Positions 1-10,100 of a stretch of DNA of 60,629 nt are shown here, one piece after another. Position 1 is the stretch's first letter. Every line of letters starts with the position of its first letter. The stretch is taken from assembly GCA_023388555.1 (NCBI GenBank), contig JAEWGA010000048.1, positions 1 through 60,629 on the forward strand. The letters run 5' to 3'. The position numbers were made by a program, and so were the translations under genes. Source of the DNA: Bacteroidota bacterium. GTDB taxonomy: Bacteria > Bacteroidota > Bacteroidia > Bacteroidales > Porphyromonadaceae. The notes under the pieces were generated by a model. That model saw nothing but the letters and a program-made list of their open reading frames with translations, did not search any database and was not told the DNA's origin.

Positions 1-19
1 CTAAATAGGTTTATCAGTA

Positions 20-3000
20 TCAGAAGATGAAGCGCAAGCCAAAGAGCATGCCCCAAGTACTGCTAACTTTTACGTCGTTCTTCCACTGTGTTTTGGCTTG
101 GAAGTCCTCTATGCTCTTAGCATTCAAGAGGTACTTAGGCACCTCGGGCTTGTGAGCCCTGTCGGTAGTTAAAACAGAGATGTTTCCGTAAGAAGTTGGA
201 AGGCCATATGTTTTATAAACGCCCCAGTTGGGGTTCAGCAGGTTTCCTACGTTTATAACGTCCAAGCTAAGTTGCATGGTGTAACGCCTGTCGGTACCAA
301 AGTTGGAGTAGATGTCTTGTGCCAGTTTAAGGTCGAAGCGGTTAATCCAAGGTTCCAGCACAGCAAAACGTCCGGCAAAACCTCCGCCCGCATCACTTAT
401 CTTCTTCAAGTATGGTTCCGACTGAATGAAGGCTTCAAAAGCTTTAGCCTGGTCCTCTGCTGTCATATTATTGGTGTCGGCAAAAGGAACAGATGTTCTG
501 TCGCCAGCCTTAGGAATGTACAACAGGTCTTTAGCGAGCCTATCGCCATTAACGTCACGGGCAAAAATGTAAGAGCCACGGCCTTGGTGTGAGCCAGTGT
601 AGAAGAGCGAAACAGTGGTGGCAAAGTGCTTCAGGTAATCTACCCTGTAAGAGAGCGAGCCCACTAAGCGGTGAGGCACGGCAAACTTAGAGTAGCTGAT
701 GCCTGGAGCATTCATGTTATCCACATACAAGTTGTTGGACCAAGCAGAGTAAGCTGCATCACCAGGGTTTTCGGTTTCGTCTTTAGCTATATTGTAGGTG
801 TATGCAAGCATAGCGTCCAAACCAAAGGCAAACTCCTTTTTCAGTTGTGCTGTAAAAGATGCTTGGTAGCCGGTATTATTGTTTTGCAATACTACTACAG
901 AGCCTATATCTCTACGAATGGTGTTAGCAGAGTAGTATGCACGGCCATCGGGCATACGCTTGGAATCATCTACATCGGGGTAGTTGTAGTTACGCTGGGT
1001 AATACCGTAAACGTCTTTGGTGTAAAGCCCTTCCAACGTTAGCGTGGTTTTACCTGGCAGAGCTATATCCACAGCTAAGTTTGTACGCCATACCTGAGGC
1101 ATGTGGAAGTTTTTGTCCACTTGCGCCACATTGAAACTTCCATTAGTTCTTTCAGCAGGTTTGCTGGGGAATAAGTCTGGGTACTTAGCTACTTGCTCTT
1201 TCCAGTTTGGGTTAAACACGAACCCATCGGGCAAGTTCTCCCCTGCGAATCCCATTTCGGGGCTTTGAATCATACCGGAGTTGGTAGGCTGGTTGGTAAA
1301 CCAAACAAAAGGTAACACACCGGTAAAGAGACCTGTACCACCACGGAGTTGTACCGAGCGGTCGCCAGTAACGTCCCAGTTAAAGCCTAAGCGTGGGTTG
1401 TACATCAGGTGTGTTTTGGGCCATGTGCCTAAGTCCAACTTAAAGCCGTCGGGGAAGGCAGGCAGAGCAGCTACAGCAGGGTTATCTTGCAGTTTGTTCA
1501 GGTATAAAGGCAGCTCCAAGCGCAACCCAGCACTAAGTTTAAAGTTGGGGGTTATTTGCCAATCGTCCTGAATGTAAGCCGAAGCGAGGCCAAAGTTCAG
1601 GTCCACAGCACCAGGCTCTTTGCCACCGTAACCATAAGTAACACCAAAGCCAAGTGGTTTAGCGCCATTTATGAAGTCGTCCATGCTGGCATAACGGTAG
1701 TAGGAAGTACCCGAACGCACATAACTGTTGTATACGTATATGTTCTCGTACCCTATACCTGCCAATAAGGTGTGGTCACCCAGGTTGTAGGTGAAGTCGT
1801 TGGAGAAGGTGAAGTTGTTGTTAACAACCTTATTCCGGTAAGAGAATAATTCGTGACCAAAAGTCATGTATGGTTCTCCGCCATTGAAAATATCCACCAT
1901 GGGGAAAGGAGCCGATGGGCTGACACGCTCGGGGTTTACCGTTGCGGTATAGGTTACCATGAACTTATTACTCATGTTATCTCCCAAACGGCTGTTAAGT
2001 TCTCCGGCTATCCCATGTACAGTATTCAGGTTGGAAAAGAAGGAGTTGGAGAATGTTATGGACTTTTCAGATATCCGGCCCACGTTAGCACGTGTTACTT
2101 TAGGAGGAGCCGAGCTGGCATTTGTAAGGGAGTTGGAATTATTACGCAGGTAGTTATACCGTAGCGAGAGCTTATGGTTTTGATTGATATTCCAGTCGAT
2201 TTTTGCCAGCAGTTTCATATTCTTGCTGGACATAGGCTCGAATCCCTGGAACTTACCAGCCTCGTAACCGTACTTATCCAGCAGGTGCTTGTGCATTTTT
2301 TCCAAGTCGGCTACGGTAGTACGAGCTATTTTGTTTACCTTGTCTTCCTTACCGTCGGTGCTGGGATAAAATCCGCTGTATGGAGATACTTTGGACTCTA
2401 TTTCGGCGTTGGCAAAGAAGAAGAGTTTATCTTTAATTATAGGACCACTAAGGGTGAAACCGTAGGTTTGTTCTTGGCGTTCACGAGCATTCCGCACTAT
2501 GGCATCGCCCACTTTTTCACCGGTGAAAATTTTGGGTCGTTGGTAAGTGTAAGCCGACCCACGGAACATGTTGCCACCACTCTTTGTTACGGCGTTTACA
2601 CTGGCACCGGTAAAACGAGAAAGGCGAACATCGTAAGGAGCAATGTTTACCGATACTTCCTCAATAGCGTCCAGTGAAATAGGTTGCGCACCACCACCAG
2701 GTAAGCCACCGCCCCCTAAGCCGAAGTTGTTGTTGAAGGCACCACCGTCGATGGAGATGTTGTTCATACGACCATCGCGCCCACCAAACGAGCTTCCGTT
2801 TGCCTGGGGAGTTAGCCGGGTAAAGTCGTTCAAGCTACGGCTAATGGTAGGCAACACCCGGAGTTCACGCGCCCCGATATTGGTCATAGCACCAGTGCGT
2901 GCACTGTTAAACACGGGGTTTTTGCCTCCGGCGGTAACCACTACCTCGGACAGGGCGTTAGCGGACTCCGACATCTTAACGTTGAGGATGTAATTTTCCC

Positions 3001-3295
3001 CCAACTTTAACGTGATGCCTTGGTGAACCGTTTTGGCAAAGCCTACATAGCTCACCTCTACGGTGTAGGGTCCACCCACACGCATGTTGTTGATAAAAAA
3101 CTTCCCTGCGGCATTAGTATGTGCATAATACTTTGTGCCAGAAGGGGTGTGTACAGCTTGCACCGTGGCTGCCATAAGGGCTTCTTTGCCATCGGTTACG
3201 ACACCACTCATGCTGGATGTGGTCACCTGCCCCAAAGCAGTTTGGGTCACCAGCAAAAGAAGTGCGAACAAGGGTAGCAATACATTCCTGTTCAT
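20..3295 (-). CDS. Oar-like TonB-dependent outer-membrane receptor
   Basis: Large outer-membrane protein that should take up a ligand using TonB energy; the ligand cannot be told from sequence. Residues 1-22 form a signal peptide ending ALG-Q. Residues about 28-110 look like a carboxypeptidase-regulatory-like domain (SGVVTDG, NAAGKF, VSYVGF). SEVVVTA at 115-121 opens the plug, which has a Gly-rich loop near 193-203 and NAVTKSGGN at 234-242. The rest, to residue 1091, is barrel-like and ends in Phe, as outer-membrane barrels do. The architecture matches the Oar family of Bacteroidota and Myxococcus. The gene stands alone, behind its own -7 promoter element and the dgt terminator. No SusD partner lies upstream; what follows downstream is outside the window. 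Confidence 0.9.
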   Translation of the reverse strand: MNRNVLLPLFALLLLVTQTALGQVTTSSMSGVVTDGKEALMAATVQAVHTPSGTKYYAHTNAAGKFFINNMRVGGPYTVEVSYVGFAKTVHQGITLKLGENYILNVKMSESANALSEVVVTAGGKNPVFNSARTGAMTNIGARELRVLPTISRSLNDFTRLTPQANGSSFGGRDGRMNNISIDGGAFNNNFGLGGGGLPGGGAQPISLDAIEEVSVNIAPYDVRLSRFTGASVNAVTKSGGNMFRGSAYTYQRPKIFTGEKVGDAIVRNARERQEQTYGFTLSGPIIKDKLFFFANAEIESKVSPYSGFYPSTDGKEDKVNKIARTTVADLEKMHKHLLDKYGYEAGKFQGFEPMSSKNMKLLAKIDWNINQNHKLSLRYNYLRNNSNSLTNASSAPPKVTRANVGRISEKSITFSNSFFSNLNTVHGIAGELNSRLGDNMSNKFMVTYTATVNPERVSPSAPFPMVDIFNGGEPYMTFGHELFSYRNKVVNNNFTFSNDFTYNLGDHTLLAGIGYENIYVYNSYVRSGTSYYRYASMDDFINGAKPLGFGVTYGYGGKEPGAVDLNFGLASAYIQDDWQITPNFKLSAGLRLELPLYLNKLQDNPAVAALPAFPDGFKLDLGTWPKTHLMYNPRLGFNWDVTGDRSVQLRGGTGLFTGVLPFVWFTNQPTNSGMIQSPEMGFAGENLPDGFVFNPNWKEQVAKYPDLFPSKPAERTNGSFNVAQVDKNFHMPQVWRTNLAVDIALPGKTTLTLEGLYTKDVYGITQRNYNYPDVDDSKRMPDGRAYYSANTIRRDIGSVVVLQNNNTGYQASFTAQLKKEFAFGLDAMLAYTYNIAKDETENPGDAAYSAWSNNLYVDNMNAPGISYSKFAVPHRLVGSLSYRVDYLKHFATTVSLFYTGSHQGRGSYIFARDVNGDRLAKDLLYIPKAGDRTSVPFADTNNMTAEDQAKAFEAFIQSEPYLKKISDAGGGFAGRFAVLEPWINRFDLKLAQDIYSNFGTDRRYTMQLSLDVINVGNLLNPNWGVYKTYGLPTSYGNISVLTTDRAHKPEVPKYLLNAKSIEDFQAKTQWKNDVKVSSTWGMLFGLRFIF

Positions 3296-3325
3296 AAGTA
3301 ATAACTAAATAATAGATTGTTCATT

Positions 3326-3351
3326 AAAGAGGGCGGACAAAACCCCTCTTT
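3326..3351 (-). promoter_or_regulatory. Leader hairpin of the TonB receptor mRNA
   Basis: AAAGAGGG and CCCTCTTT (8 bp, 10-nt loop) lie between the -7 element and the start codon. The hairpin would sit at the extreme 5' end of the transcript, where it could stabilise it or control translation. The function is inferred. Confidence 0.4.
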
Positions 3352-3358
3352 CAGTGGA

Positions 3359-3366
3359 CAAAGGTA
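3359..3366 (-). promoter_or_regulatory. Promoter -7 element of the TonB receptor gene
   Basis: TACCTTTG on the minus strand matches the Bacteroidota primary-sigma consensus TAnnTTTG. The nearest TTTG upstream is 26 nt away, more than the usual 19-21, so the -33 element is weak. Confidence 0.5.
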
Positions 3367-3453
3367 AAAAAACTTTATATCACGCCACAGTGCAAAGTGT
3401 TAAAAAACAAGCCCTCTTTAAGGGGAGTAAAGGCGAGGACAACACAAAGGCGT

Positions 3454-3501
3454 AAAAAAGGGCAGCCCACGGCACTATGCGCATAGCACCGTGGGCTGCC
3501 C
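3454..3501 (-). terminator. Rho-independent terminator after dgt
   Basis: A 21-bp stem with two mismatches (GGGCAGCCCACGG pairs with CCGTGGGCTGCCC), followed on the minus strand by six T residues. It lies 28 nt past the dgt stop codon and separates the five-gene group from the TonB receptor. Confidence 0.9.
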
Positions 3502-3529
3502 TTGGGGGGGAGGGAGTATAGCCAGTATG

Positions 3530-4882
3530 TTATATTGCAGGTAAGTTCATCCCCGTAATTTTACGGTAAAGGTCCAAGGCATACACGTCCGTCATGCTGG
3601 AGATATAATCCAGGGCGGTCATAATTCTGCCATACATGTTGTTGCTACTTAGGTCGTATTGGGAAGGTATCCTGCGCTCCCATAGTTTGGAGTAGGCATA
3701 GCCTGGGTGGAGCTGCGCCTCGATGAGGGAGTCCAACAGGAATTCAAATATCCGGAAGCCGGCAAACTCAATATCCACCACCTCTTTAGCACAGTAAATG
3801 CGCTCTGTTGCTATTTTTTGACAAGCCTTGTAGGCTTCACCTAACCGCAAGTAATGTTCGGTTTGGTCCTTTGCAGTAAAGGCATCTACCAAAGAGGAGG
3901 GGAAGGCACCTTCCAAAATTTGCTCCTCGGCGTTCATGAACACCTCGGTACAAGCGTCGATTAATGTACCAATAACGGCAGAACGGAGGTAAGCTATTTG
4001 CTCGTTTACATCGGACACCCGCTCGAAGTGCCTAAGCAAGCGCGGATGTTCTGCTTGCGGGAAGAAAGCCAAAAACAAGTCCAGGACCTCTTGTCGGCTC
4101 ACAAAGTTAAGTTTAAAGGCGTCCTCGATATCCATTATTTGGTAGCAAATGTCGTCGGCCGCTTCAACCAAATAGACCAAGGGGTGGCGTGCATAGCGGA
4201 GCGGCTCTCCGGGTGCCGACAAGCGGGGGATGCCTAAACGGTTGGCAATGGTTTGGTAGGCTTCTTCCTCGGGGGCAAAGAAGCCTAACTTTTTGCCATC
4301 GGGGTCGAGGGAGGTATAAGGGTACTTCACTATGGCAGCTAAGGTGCTGTATGTAAGCACAAAGCCCCCCTCCCTTCTGCCTCGGAAGGCATGGGTTAGC
4401 AACCGGAAGGCGTTGGCGTTTCCTTCGTACTTCGTAAAGTCCGTCCAGCGGCCGCCTTCGCTTTCTACCTGGGCTTTCCACTGTTTACCTTTTCCTTCTT
4501 TGAAGTAAGCCGTGATAGCACGTTCCCCGGAGTGACCAAAAGGAGGGTTGCCCATATCGTGCGCCAAGCAAGCAGCCGATACAATAGCACCTACATCGGT
4601 ACTCCTAAAAGTGCTTTGGGGGCGGTTTGCCACAACCCTTTCCCCCACCTGGTTACCTAAGGAGCGACCAATGCAAGAGACCTCCAAGCTATGGGTTAAG
4701 CGGTTATGTACAAAGACTTTGCCGGGCAGGGGGAATACCTGGGTTTTATTTTGGAGCCTACGAAAGGGGGCGGAGAATACCAAGCGGTCGAAGTCTCGCT
4801 GAAAGTCGGTACGGTTGTGAGGAGCCGAGTGGTGATGTTCCAGCCCAAACCTACAGTCGCAAATAAGTTTATTCCATTCCAT
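3530..4882 (-). CDS. dgt: dGTPase-like HD-domain triphosphohydrolase
   Basis: Likely hydrolyses dGTP or other dNTPs to the nucleoside and triphosphate. The HD metal site is visible: H64 in NRLTHSLEVS, HD at 108-109 in CLAHDMGNPPFGHSGE, and H117. The basic N-terminal segment FSAPFRRLQNKTQVF is typical of the family, and 450 residues is within the normal size. The start overlaps the end of the sirtuin gene by 14 nt, which implies translational coupling. It is the last gene of the DUF2723-deacetylase-queG-sirtuin-dgt run and is followed by a strong terminator. Substrate preference cannot be read from sequence; a housekeeping role in dNTP balance is the default view. Confidence 0.9.
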   Translation of the reverse strand: MEWNKLICDCRFGLEHHHSAPHNRTDFQRDFDRLVFSAPFRRLQNKTQVFPLPGKVFVHNRLTHSLEVSCIGRSLGNQVGERVVANRPQSTFRSTDVGAIVSAACLAHDMGNPPFGHSGERAITAYFKEGKGKQWKAQVESEGGRWTDFTKYEGNANAFRLLTHAFRGRREGGFVLTYSTLAAIVKYPYTSLDPDGKKLGFFAPEEEAYQTIANRLGIPRLSAPGEPLRYARHPLVYLVEAADDICYQIMDIEDAFKLNFVSRQEVLDLFLAFFPQAEHPRLLRHFERVSDVNEQIAYLRSAVIGTLIDACTEVFMNAEEQILEGAFPSSLVDAFTAKDQTEHYLRLGEAYKACQKIATERIYCAKEVVDIEFAGFRIFEFLLDSLIEAQLHPGYAYSKLWERRIPSQYDLSSNNMYGRIMTALDYISSMTDVYALDLYRKITGMNLPAI

Positions 4883-5606
4883 AGTAGGGGATTTTTAAGT
4901 TCAACAACGCAGCCAATTCTTTTACCCCTTGGGAAGCCCCCATACGTAAATGCACTACCTTGCGGGTTGTTTGCACCTCGTTGGGGTCTATTAAATAAAT
5001 AGGGGTGCTAACTGGAACATAGTGTAGCAGGCTGGCAGCCGGGTACACTACCAATGAAGTGCCTATAACAACAAAGAGGTCTGCCTGCTGTGCCGCATGT
5101 ATGCCCTCTTGTAAGCGTGGCACTTGCTCTCCAAAAAAAACTATAAATGGGCGTAGCATAGCTCCGCTATCGTCGGTATCGGTAGTGGAGAGTTCCAACC
5201 TGTTATTGGGAAGAGGTAAGGGGGTGTAGGGGTCGGTTACGGAAGCACATTTCATTAGCTCTCCGTGCAGGTGTATTACATGGGAAGAGCCAGCCCTTTC
5301 GTGCAGGTCGTCCACATTTTGGGTTACTATAGTAACGTTGTAATACTTTTCCAGCTGGGCCAACAAAAGGTGAGCCTGGTTGGGTTGCGCCTTTGCGCAT
5401 TCCAGCCTGCGTTTGTTGTAAAAGTTAATTACTCGTTGCGGGTGTTGAGCTAAAGCCTGGGGTGTACAAATATCCTCTACACGGTATTCGGCCCACAAGC
5501 CATCGGCATCGCGAAAGGTGGATAGCCCGCTTTCCACACTTATACCCGCCCCCGTAAGTACGGTGAGGCGTGGTTTATGTTTTATAGTATTGCTGTGTGT
5601 ACCCAT
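4869..5606 (-). CDS. Class III (SIRT5/CobB-like) NAD-dependent protein deacylase
   Basis: Sir2-family enzyme that removes acyl groups from lysines using NAD. Visible motifs are GAGIS at 19-23, TQNVDD at 95-100 and catalytic His114 in HLHGE. Y63 and R66 (FYNKRR) match the Tyr-x-x-Arg pair that binds succinyl or malonyl groups in class III sirtuins, so desuccinylase or demalonylase activity is likely. The usual four zinc cysteines are missing: only C120 remains in the region where the CxxC pairs belong. It lies 11 nt after queG and overlaps dgt by 14 nt. Deacetylase activity is possible but less likely. Confidence 0.88.
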   Translation of the reverse strand: MGTHSNTIKHKPRLTVLTGAGISVESGLSTFRDADGLWAEYRVEDICTPQALAQHPQRVINFYNKRRLECAKAQPNQAHLLLAQLEKYYNVTIVTQNVDDLHERAGSSHVIHLHGELMKCASVTDPYTPLPLPNNRLELSTTDTDDSGAMLRPFIVFFGEQVPRLQEGIHAAQQADLFVVIGTSLVVYPAASLLHYVPVSTPIYLIDPNEVQTTRKVVHLRMGASQGVKELAALLNLKIPYYGME

Positions 5607-5617
5607 AGGCCCGAAAG

Positions 5618-6553
5618 TTAGTCATTTTTATTTGTACCCTTACCTTGTAGTAAGGCGTTTATGTTGCGTTGCATACCTGTATATTTAGCACGTGTCATGG
5701 CCGTACCTGCGCACAATTGCAAATAGCGTTGCTGGTTGAATGGGGACAATTGGGCATACTCCAGCTGTAAAACCGCAGGGGATGAGGGAAACAAACGTGT
5801 TGGGCGTGGTGTGCGATTAAAGGGACATACATCCATACATGTGTCGCATCCGTATAAACGCCCCCCTAACAGGGGTGGAATATGCTTTGGGAACTCTCCG
5901 CGGTGTTCTATGGTGAGGTAGGATAAGCATTGGCGAGCATCCACGCCTTGTGGTGTTATTGCTTTTGTGGGGCAATGCTCTATGCAGCGCTGGCATGTAC
6001 CGCAAAGTTTTTTCATAGGGGGCTGCAACGGCGGTAGACTAAGGGAGGTAAGGATTTCGCCTAAAAACAAATAGCTTCCTATCCCGGGTATAATTAAGTT
6101 GCGGTTTTTGCCTACAAATCCTATTCCTGCCTGTACCGCCCAATAGCGTTCGTGTAAGGGAAGAGTGTCCACACCCACACGGTATTCGTGCGGGGCTACC
6201 TCCTGCCCTATACGTTTTGCTAATGAGTTTAGCATGCGGTGCAACACTTTATGGTAGTCCTTGCCATAAGCGTACTTAGCCACCTGTGGGGCTGTTGCTG
6301 GTTGTAGTTGCTGGGGGTAATAGCTTACAGCCACCACAATAATACTTTGGGCATTGGGAAGTAAGAGTTTGGGATTTTTTCGGACCTCGGGGTAGCGTTC
6401 CAGGTATTCCATATCGGCATGGAACCCTTGTTGCAACCACTGCTGGTAACGTTCCTGTGGTGCCTCTTGTTCTGGGGGGAAATCCAGTAAGGCAAACCCC
6501 ACTTGGTCGGCCCCTTCTTCAAAGGCCAACCGGCGTATATGTTTGCGTAACAT
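5618..6553 (-). CDS. queG: Epoxyqueuosine reductase
   Basis: Cobalamin-dependent, iron-sulfur enzyme that reduces epoxyqueuosine to queuosine in the wobble position of certain tRNAs. Two ferredoxin-like 4Fe-4S motifs are seen: Cys184/187/190/194 (CGTCQRCIEHCP) and Cys236/239/243 (CDTCMDVCP), with C209 between them. D129 in VDTLPLHERYWA fits the catalytic Asp region. At 311 residues it is the short form without a C-terminal HEAT extension. Its ATG shares one base with the stop codon of the deacetylase gene (TAATG), so the two are translationally coupled. No other queuosine gene is in the window. Confidence 0.94.
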   Translation of the reverse strand: MLRKHIRRLAFEEGADQVGFALLDFPPEQEAPQERYQQWLQQGFHADMEYLERYPEVRKNPKLLLPNAQSIIVVAVSYYPQQLQPATAPQVAKYAYGKDYHKVLHRMLNSLAKRIGQEVAPHEYRVGVDTLPLHERYWAVQAGIGFVGKNRNLIIPGIGSYLFLGEILTSLSLPPLQPPMKKLCGTCQRCIEHCPTKAITPQGVDARQCLSYLTIEHRGEFPKHIPPLLGGRLYGCDTCMDVCPFNRTPRPTRLFPSSPAVLQLEYAQLSPFNQQRYLQLCAGTAMTRAKYTGMQRNINALLQGKGTNKND

Positions 6554-7182
6554 TAGGGGGTTAGGTAAGGTATCGCCTCGAAAGTATAGCCGTTTTCTTT
6601 TAGGTAGTTTATGGCGCGAGGCAATGCGTAGCGTAAATTCTTTTCGGCTTTAAGGGAGTCGTGAAACACTATAATAGAGCCGTTTTGTGTGTAACGTTCC
6701 ACATTGTGTAGCACCTGGTTAGGTGTTACCCGTGAGCTATAGTCTCGGGTAACTACATCCCACATAACAACCTGAAACTGCTCCTGTAGTTTACGGTATT
6801 GCATCCACCTCATATGGCCATGGGGCGGACGAAATAAAGGAGTGGGCAGCAAGGTTTTCGCCTGCAAGGCATCGGTAATATAGCGGTTCACACTGCAATA
6901 AAGCCCTTGTAAATGGTGGTAGGTGTGGTTGCCTATGTGATGCCCGCCAGCCAATACTTGTTGGAACACCTCGGGGTATTTGCGTACATTATCTGCCACA
7001 CAAAAAAAGGTGGCCTTTATGTTTTCGTGCCTCAACAGGTCTAACACCCAAGGTGTTACTTCGGGTATCGGGCCGTCGTCGAAGGTTAGGAATACCCGTT
7101 TTTGCCCTTCGTTCCCTGGCAAGCGCCACCAGGCTTTGGGGAACAAAGAACGGTACCACCGGGGAGGATGTTCTATTAGCAT
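6553..7182 (-). CDS. Polysaccharide deacetylase (NodB fold)
   Basis: Carbohydrate esterase family 4 type protein that removes N-acetyl groups from a glycan, perhaps peptidoglycan or a surface polysaccharide. The metal triad is visible: D35-D36 in FLTFDDGP, and H86 and H90 in GNHTYHH. FRPPHG and WDVVTRDY correspond to later NodB motifs. At 209 residues it is little more than the catalytic domain. It lacks a clear signal peptide, which leaves the compartment uncertain. It starts 12 nt after the DUF2723 gene, suggesting a shared role in cell-surface glycans, and is coupled to queG downstream. Confidence 0.88.
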   Translation of the reverse strand: MLIEHPPRWYRSLFPKAWWRLPGNEGQKRVFLTFDDGPIPEVTPWVLDLLRHENIKATFFCVADNVRKYPEVFQQVLAGGHHIGNHTYHHLQGLYCSVNRYITDALQAKTLLPTPLFRPPHGHMRWMQYRKLQEQFQVVMWDVVTRDYSSRVTPNQVLHNVERYTQNGSIIVFHDSLKAEKNLRYALPRAINYLKENGYTFEAIPYLTP

Positions 7183-7194
7183 AAGAAGGAGGTA

Positions 7195-10100
7195 TTAACG
7201 CGCAGGTGGGGTGTGTAACGAGAGGTATTTTTTTTCGTACATCTCGCACTCCTTACCATACTTTTTATGCAATGCTCCGCCGTTAGTTTTATCGCGTTCC
7301 AGCAGTTCGTGAGTTACCATAAGCTGCTCTTCTACTTCGCGTAACACGCTAAAGAAGAAAGAGGGTTCCAAACGGAAGTACCAACGCAATGAGCGTAGGG
7401 CGGACTGTAACATGGCATCGGAAATTTCCTGTGCTTCAGCTTTCATACCCGCTTTGTAATAGGCGTCCAGCAAAGGGATAGTGGATATAGAGTGCGGCAC
7501 TACCTCTTGGCGTATAGCCTTGTTTGCCAGCGTTAACACCTCCTTGGCTTTTAGGGTATCCTTTTGTGCTAACAAGGCGTTTGCTAAGGGGGCAAAAACC
7601 ATGCTCCGGTAGGTTTCGCACATACGGCGCGTATTTTCGTCCATATACACTCCGGGCTTGTCGGCCCCACCCCAGCGGAACTTTTTAGTTACATTCTCGT
7701 ACATCCGCTGAGCATCCACCGTTGCAGGTGTATCTTGGGTAACAAAGGGCATTATTTGGTAGGCCATACCTGTGAGGCGGAAGTTTTTGGTCATACCAAT
7801 ACGTTCGCCCTCGCCTACCGTTAAGCAGTAGTAGAAGGGGCGTTCAAAGTTGTTGTTTGCCAACATGTTCAGGATAATCAGCTCCTGCTTACCTAAGTAG
7901 CGTTTTTGGGTGAAGTCGAAGAACATTTCGGGCTTCTGAATGTAGGCGGTATCGGTAGGATAAATAGCACCTTTGGCTATTAGCTCCTGAGTGTTGTAGG
8001 GGATTTTGAGTTTATCGGTAGGTATATGGTCGATATCTTGGGCTATATCTGGGAGTTTTTTGTGGGCGGGGTCATCGGAGGCGGCATAAGCCAAGGCGGT
8101 ACGCACATCCACCGTATCCTTTAGCATAGGCACAATGTAGACGATTCCTCTTTTGTCGCCCCCATACTCTTTAAGCCCCCAGGAGATAGGTAGTGCAGCC
8201 GATTTGTAGGCATCCTTTTTCATTTGCTCTATGTACCAGTCGGCTTGCAGGTATGCTGTGTTACATACTCTAAGGTCGGTACGAACGCCTTCGACCTCCT
8301 GGGCATACCATAAAGGGAAGGTATCGTTATCTCCGTTACAGAAGATGATGCCATTAGGCTCGCAGGACTCCAGGTAGTTTCGCCCAAAGTCGGAGGCTAT
8401 ACGACGCCCGTCGCGGTTATGGTCGTCGTAGTTTTGGGCAAAAACGAGTGCTGGCACAGCCATACATAAAACAGTGATAAGCAAAGCTAAGGCGGGGAGG
8501 TGTTTTTTGTTTCGGCGTAGCATGTGGTATATGGCAGGAACAGAGAATCCTATCCATATAGCAAAAGCATAAAAGGAGCCGGCATAGGCGTAGTCCCGCT
8601 CGCGCACCTGGTATGGAGGCTGGTTTATGTACAAGACAATAGCTAAGCCCGTCATGAAGAATAGTGCCAGTATTACCCAAAAAGTTTCTTTGCTTCGGCG
8701 GTTTCCATAACATTGTGTTATGATGCCTAAAAGGCCCAGGATTAAAGGTAACATGTAGTATTTGTTATGGCCTTTATTTTGGGTAACAAAGTCGGGCATA
8801 TCTGTTTGAGGACCCAAGAAAAGAGAGTCGATAAAAGGGATACCCGATATCCAGTTTCCTTTTGTTATTTCTCCTTGCCCTTGTAAGTCGTTTTGTCGGC
8901 CGCTAAAATTCCATAGGAAATAGCGCCAGTACATATAATTAACCTGGTAAGAGAAGAAGTACCAAAGGTTCTCGGTAAAGGTGGGGATGTTAACTGTTCG
9001 GGTTTCGCCACGGTCATATACCGTTATGTTTTTGCCTGTGATATTGCCCCATAATTTGTAACCGCCTGGGTAATGAGGCTGCGTATTGTTGTATACACGC
9101 GGGAAGAGCATATTCATATCGCTCCTATACACAACGTCTTGAACTTTCCTGGCGACATATTTATCCTTTTGGTTGGGAGCCGATTTGGGTTCCCGGGTCC
9201 AAGTGGTATGGCTTTTTAGTTGTACTGTTCCATCGGGGTTATAAGCAGGAATCGAGGCATACGATGGACCGTAAAGGAGAGGGGTTGTGCCATATTGGTC
9301 GCGCGAGAGGTAGTAACGCAGCGAGAAAACGTCCGAGGGGGTGTTTTGGTTCATGGGGATGTCCGAATTGGCGCGCAGCAGTATAACACCGTAAGTGGAC
9401 ACACCTATAAAAAAGAGGAACATGGCAAGGGTCATCACATTTAGGACACGCACTTGCAACCTATCCGACCAAAACAAATAAACTGCCAAACCTGCTATAA
9501 TGAGCAAAGGTAACCACCAGCTGTTGCCCATAAAAGGGATACCCATTAGTACTACAGATAGCAAAAATGCCACCTTAAGTGCCATAGGGCGTAACGGCCG
9601 GCGTAATGTAGCGTAATAGGTGTAAGCCAATATGCCTATTAAGAGTACAACATATACCGCCAAGCCCGTATTAAAAGGCAAACCAAGGATGTTAACAGCG
9701 AAGACGTCGAACCAGCCAGCAACCTCGGGCACACCTTGCACAATACCAAACATGATAATAGCAATGAGGGCAAACGAGACAAGCAGGGCTACAGCCCCTC
9801 CACGCCAGTTTGGTTTTTGGGTACGCTTAAAGTAGTACAATAACGCCATAGCAGGTATGCATAACAAGTTAAGCAGATGCACTCCTACACTTAACCCCAT
9901 AAGGTAAGCTATGGCTATTAGCCAGCGGTCCGCCCCAGGTTCGTCGGCATGCTCTTCCCACTTCAGCATAAGGTAAAATACCAAGGCGGTAAAAAAGGAG
10001 GAGAAGGAGTAGACCTCTGCCTCTACGGCGCTGTACCAAAAGGTGTCGGTAAAAGCATAGAGTAACGAGCCTACCAAAGCCCCGCCTAATGCGGTATAAG

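Noticed and set aside
2174..2677. Plus-strand frame of 167 codons inside the TonB receptor gene
   Set aside because: It is antisense to a well-supported gene, its product shows no known family features and it has no promoter or ribosome-binding context.
3530..5606. Defence island made of SIR2 and dGTPase
   Set aside because: The sirtuin is a class III metabolic type, neighbours are queG and envelope genes, and no mobile or other defence gene is present; kept only as a low-ranked hypothesis.
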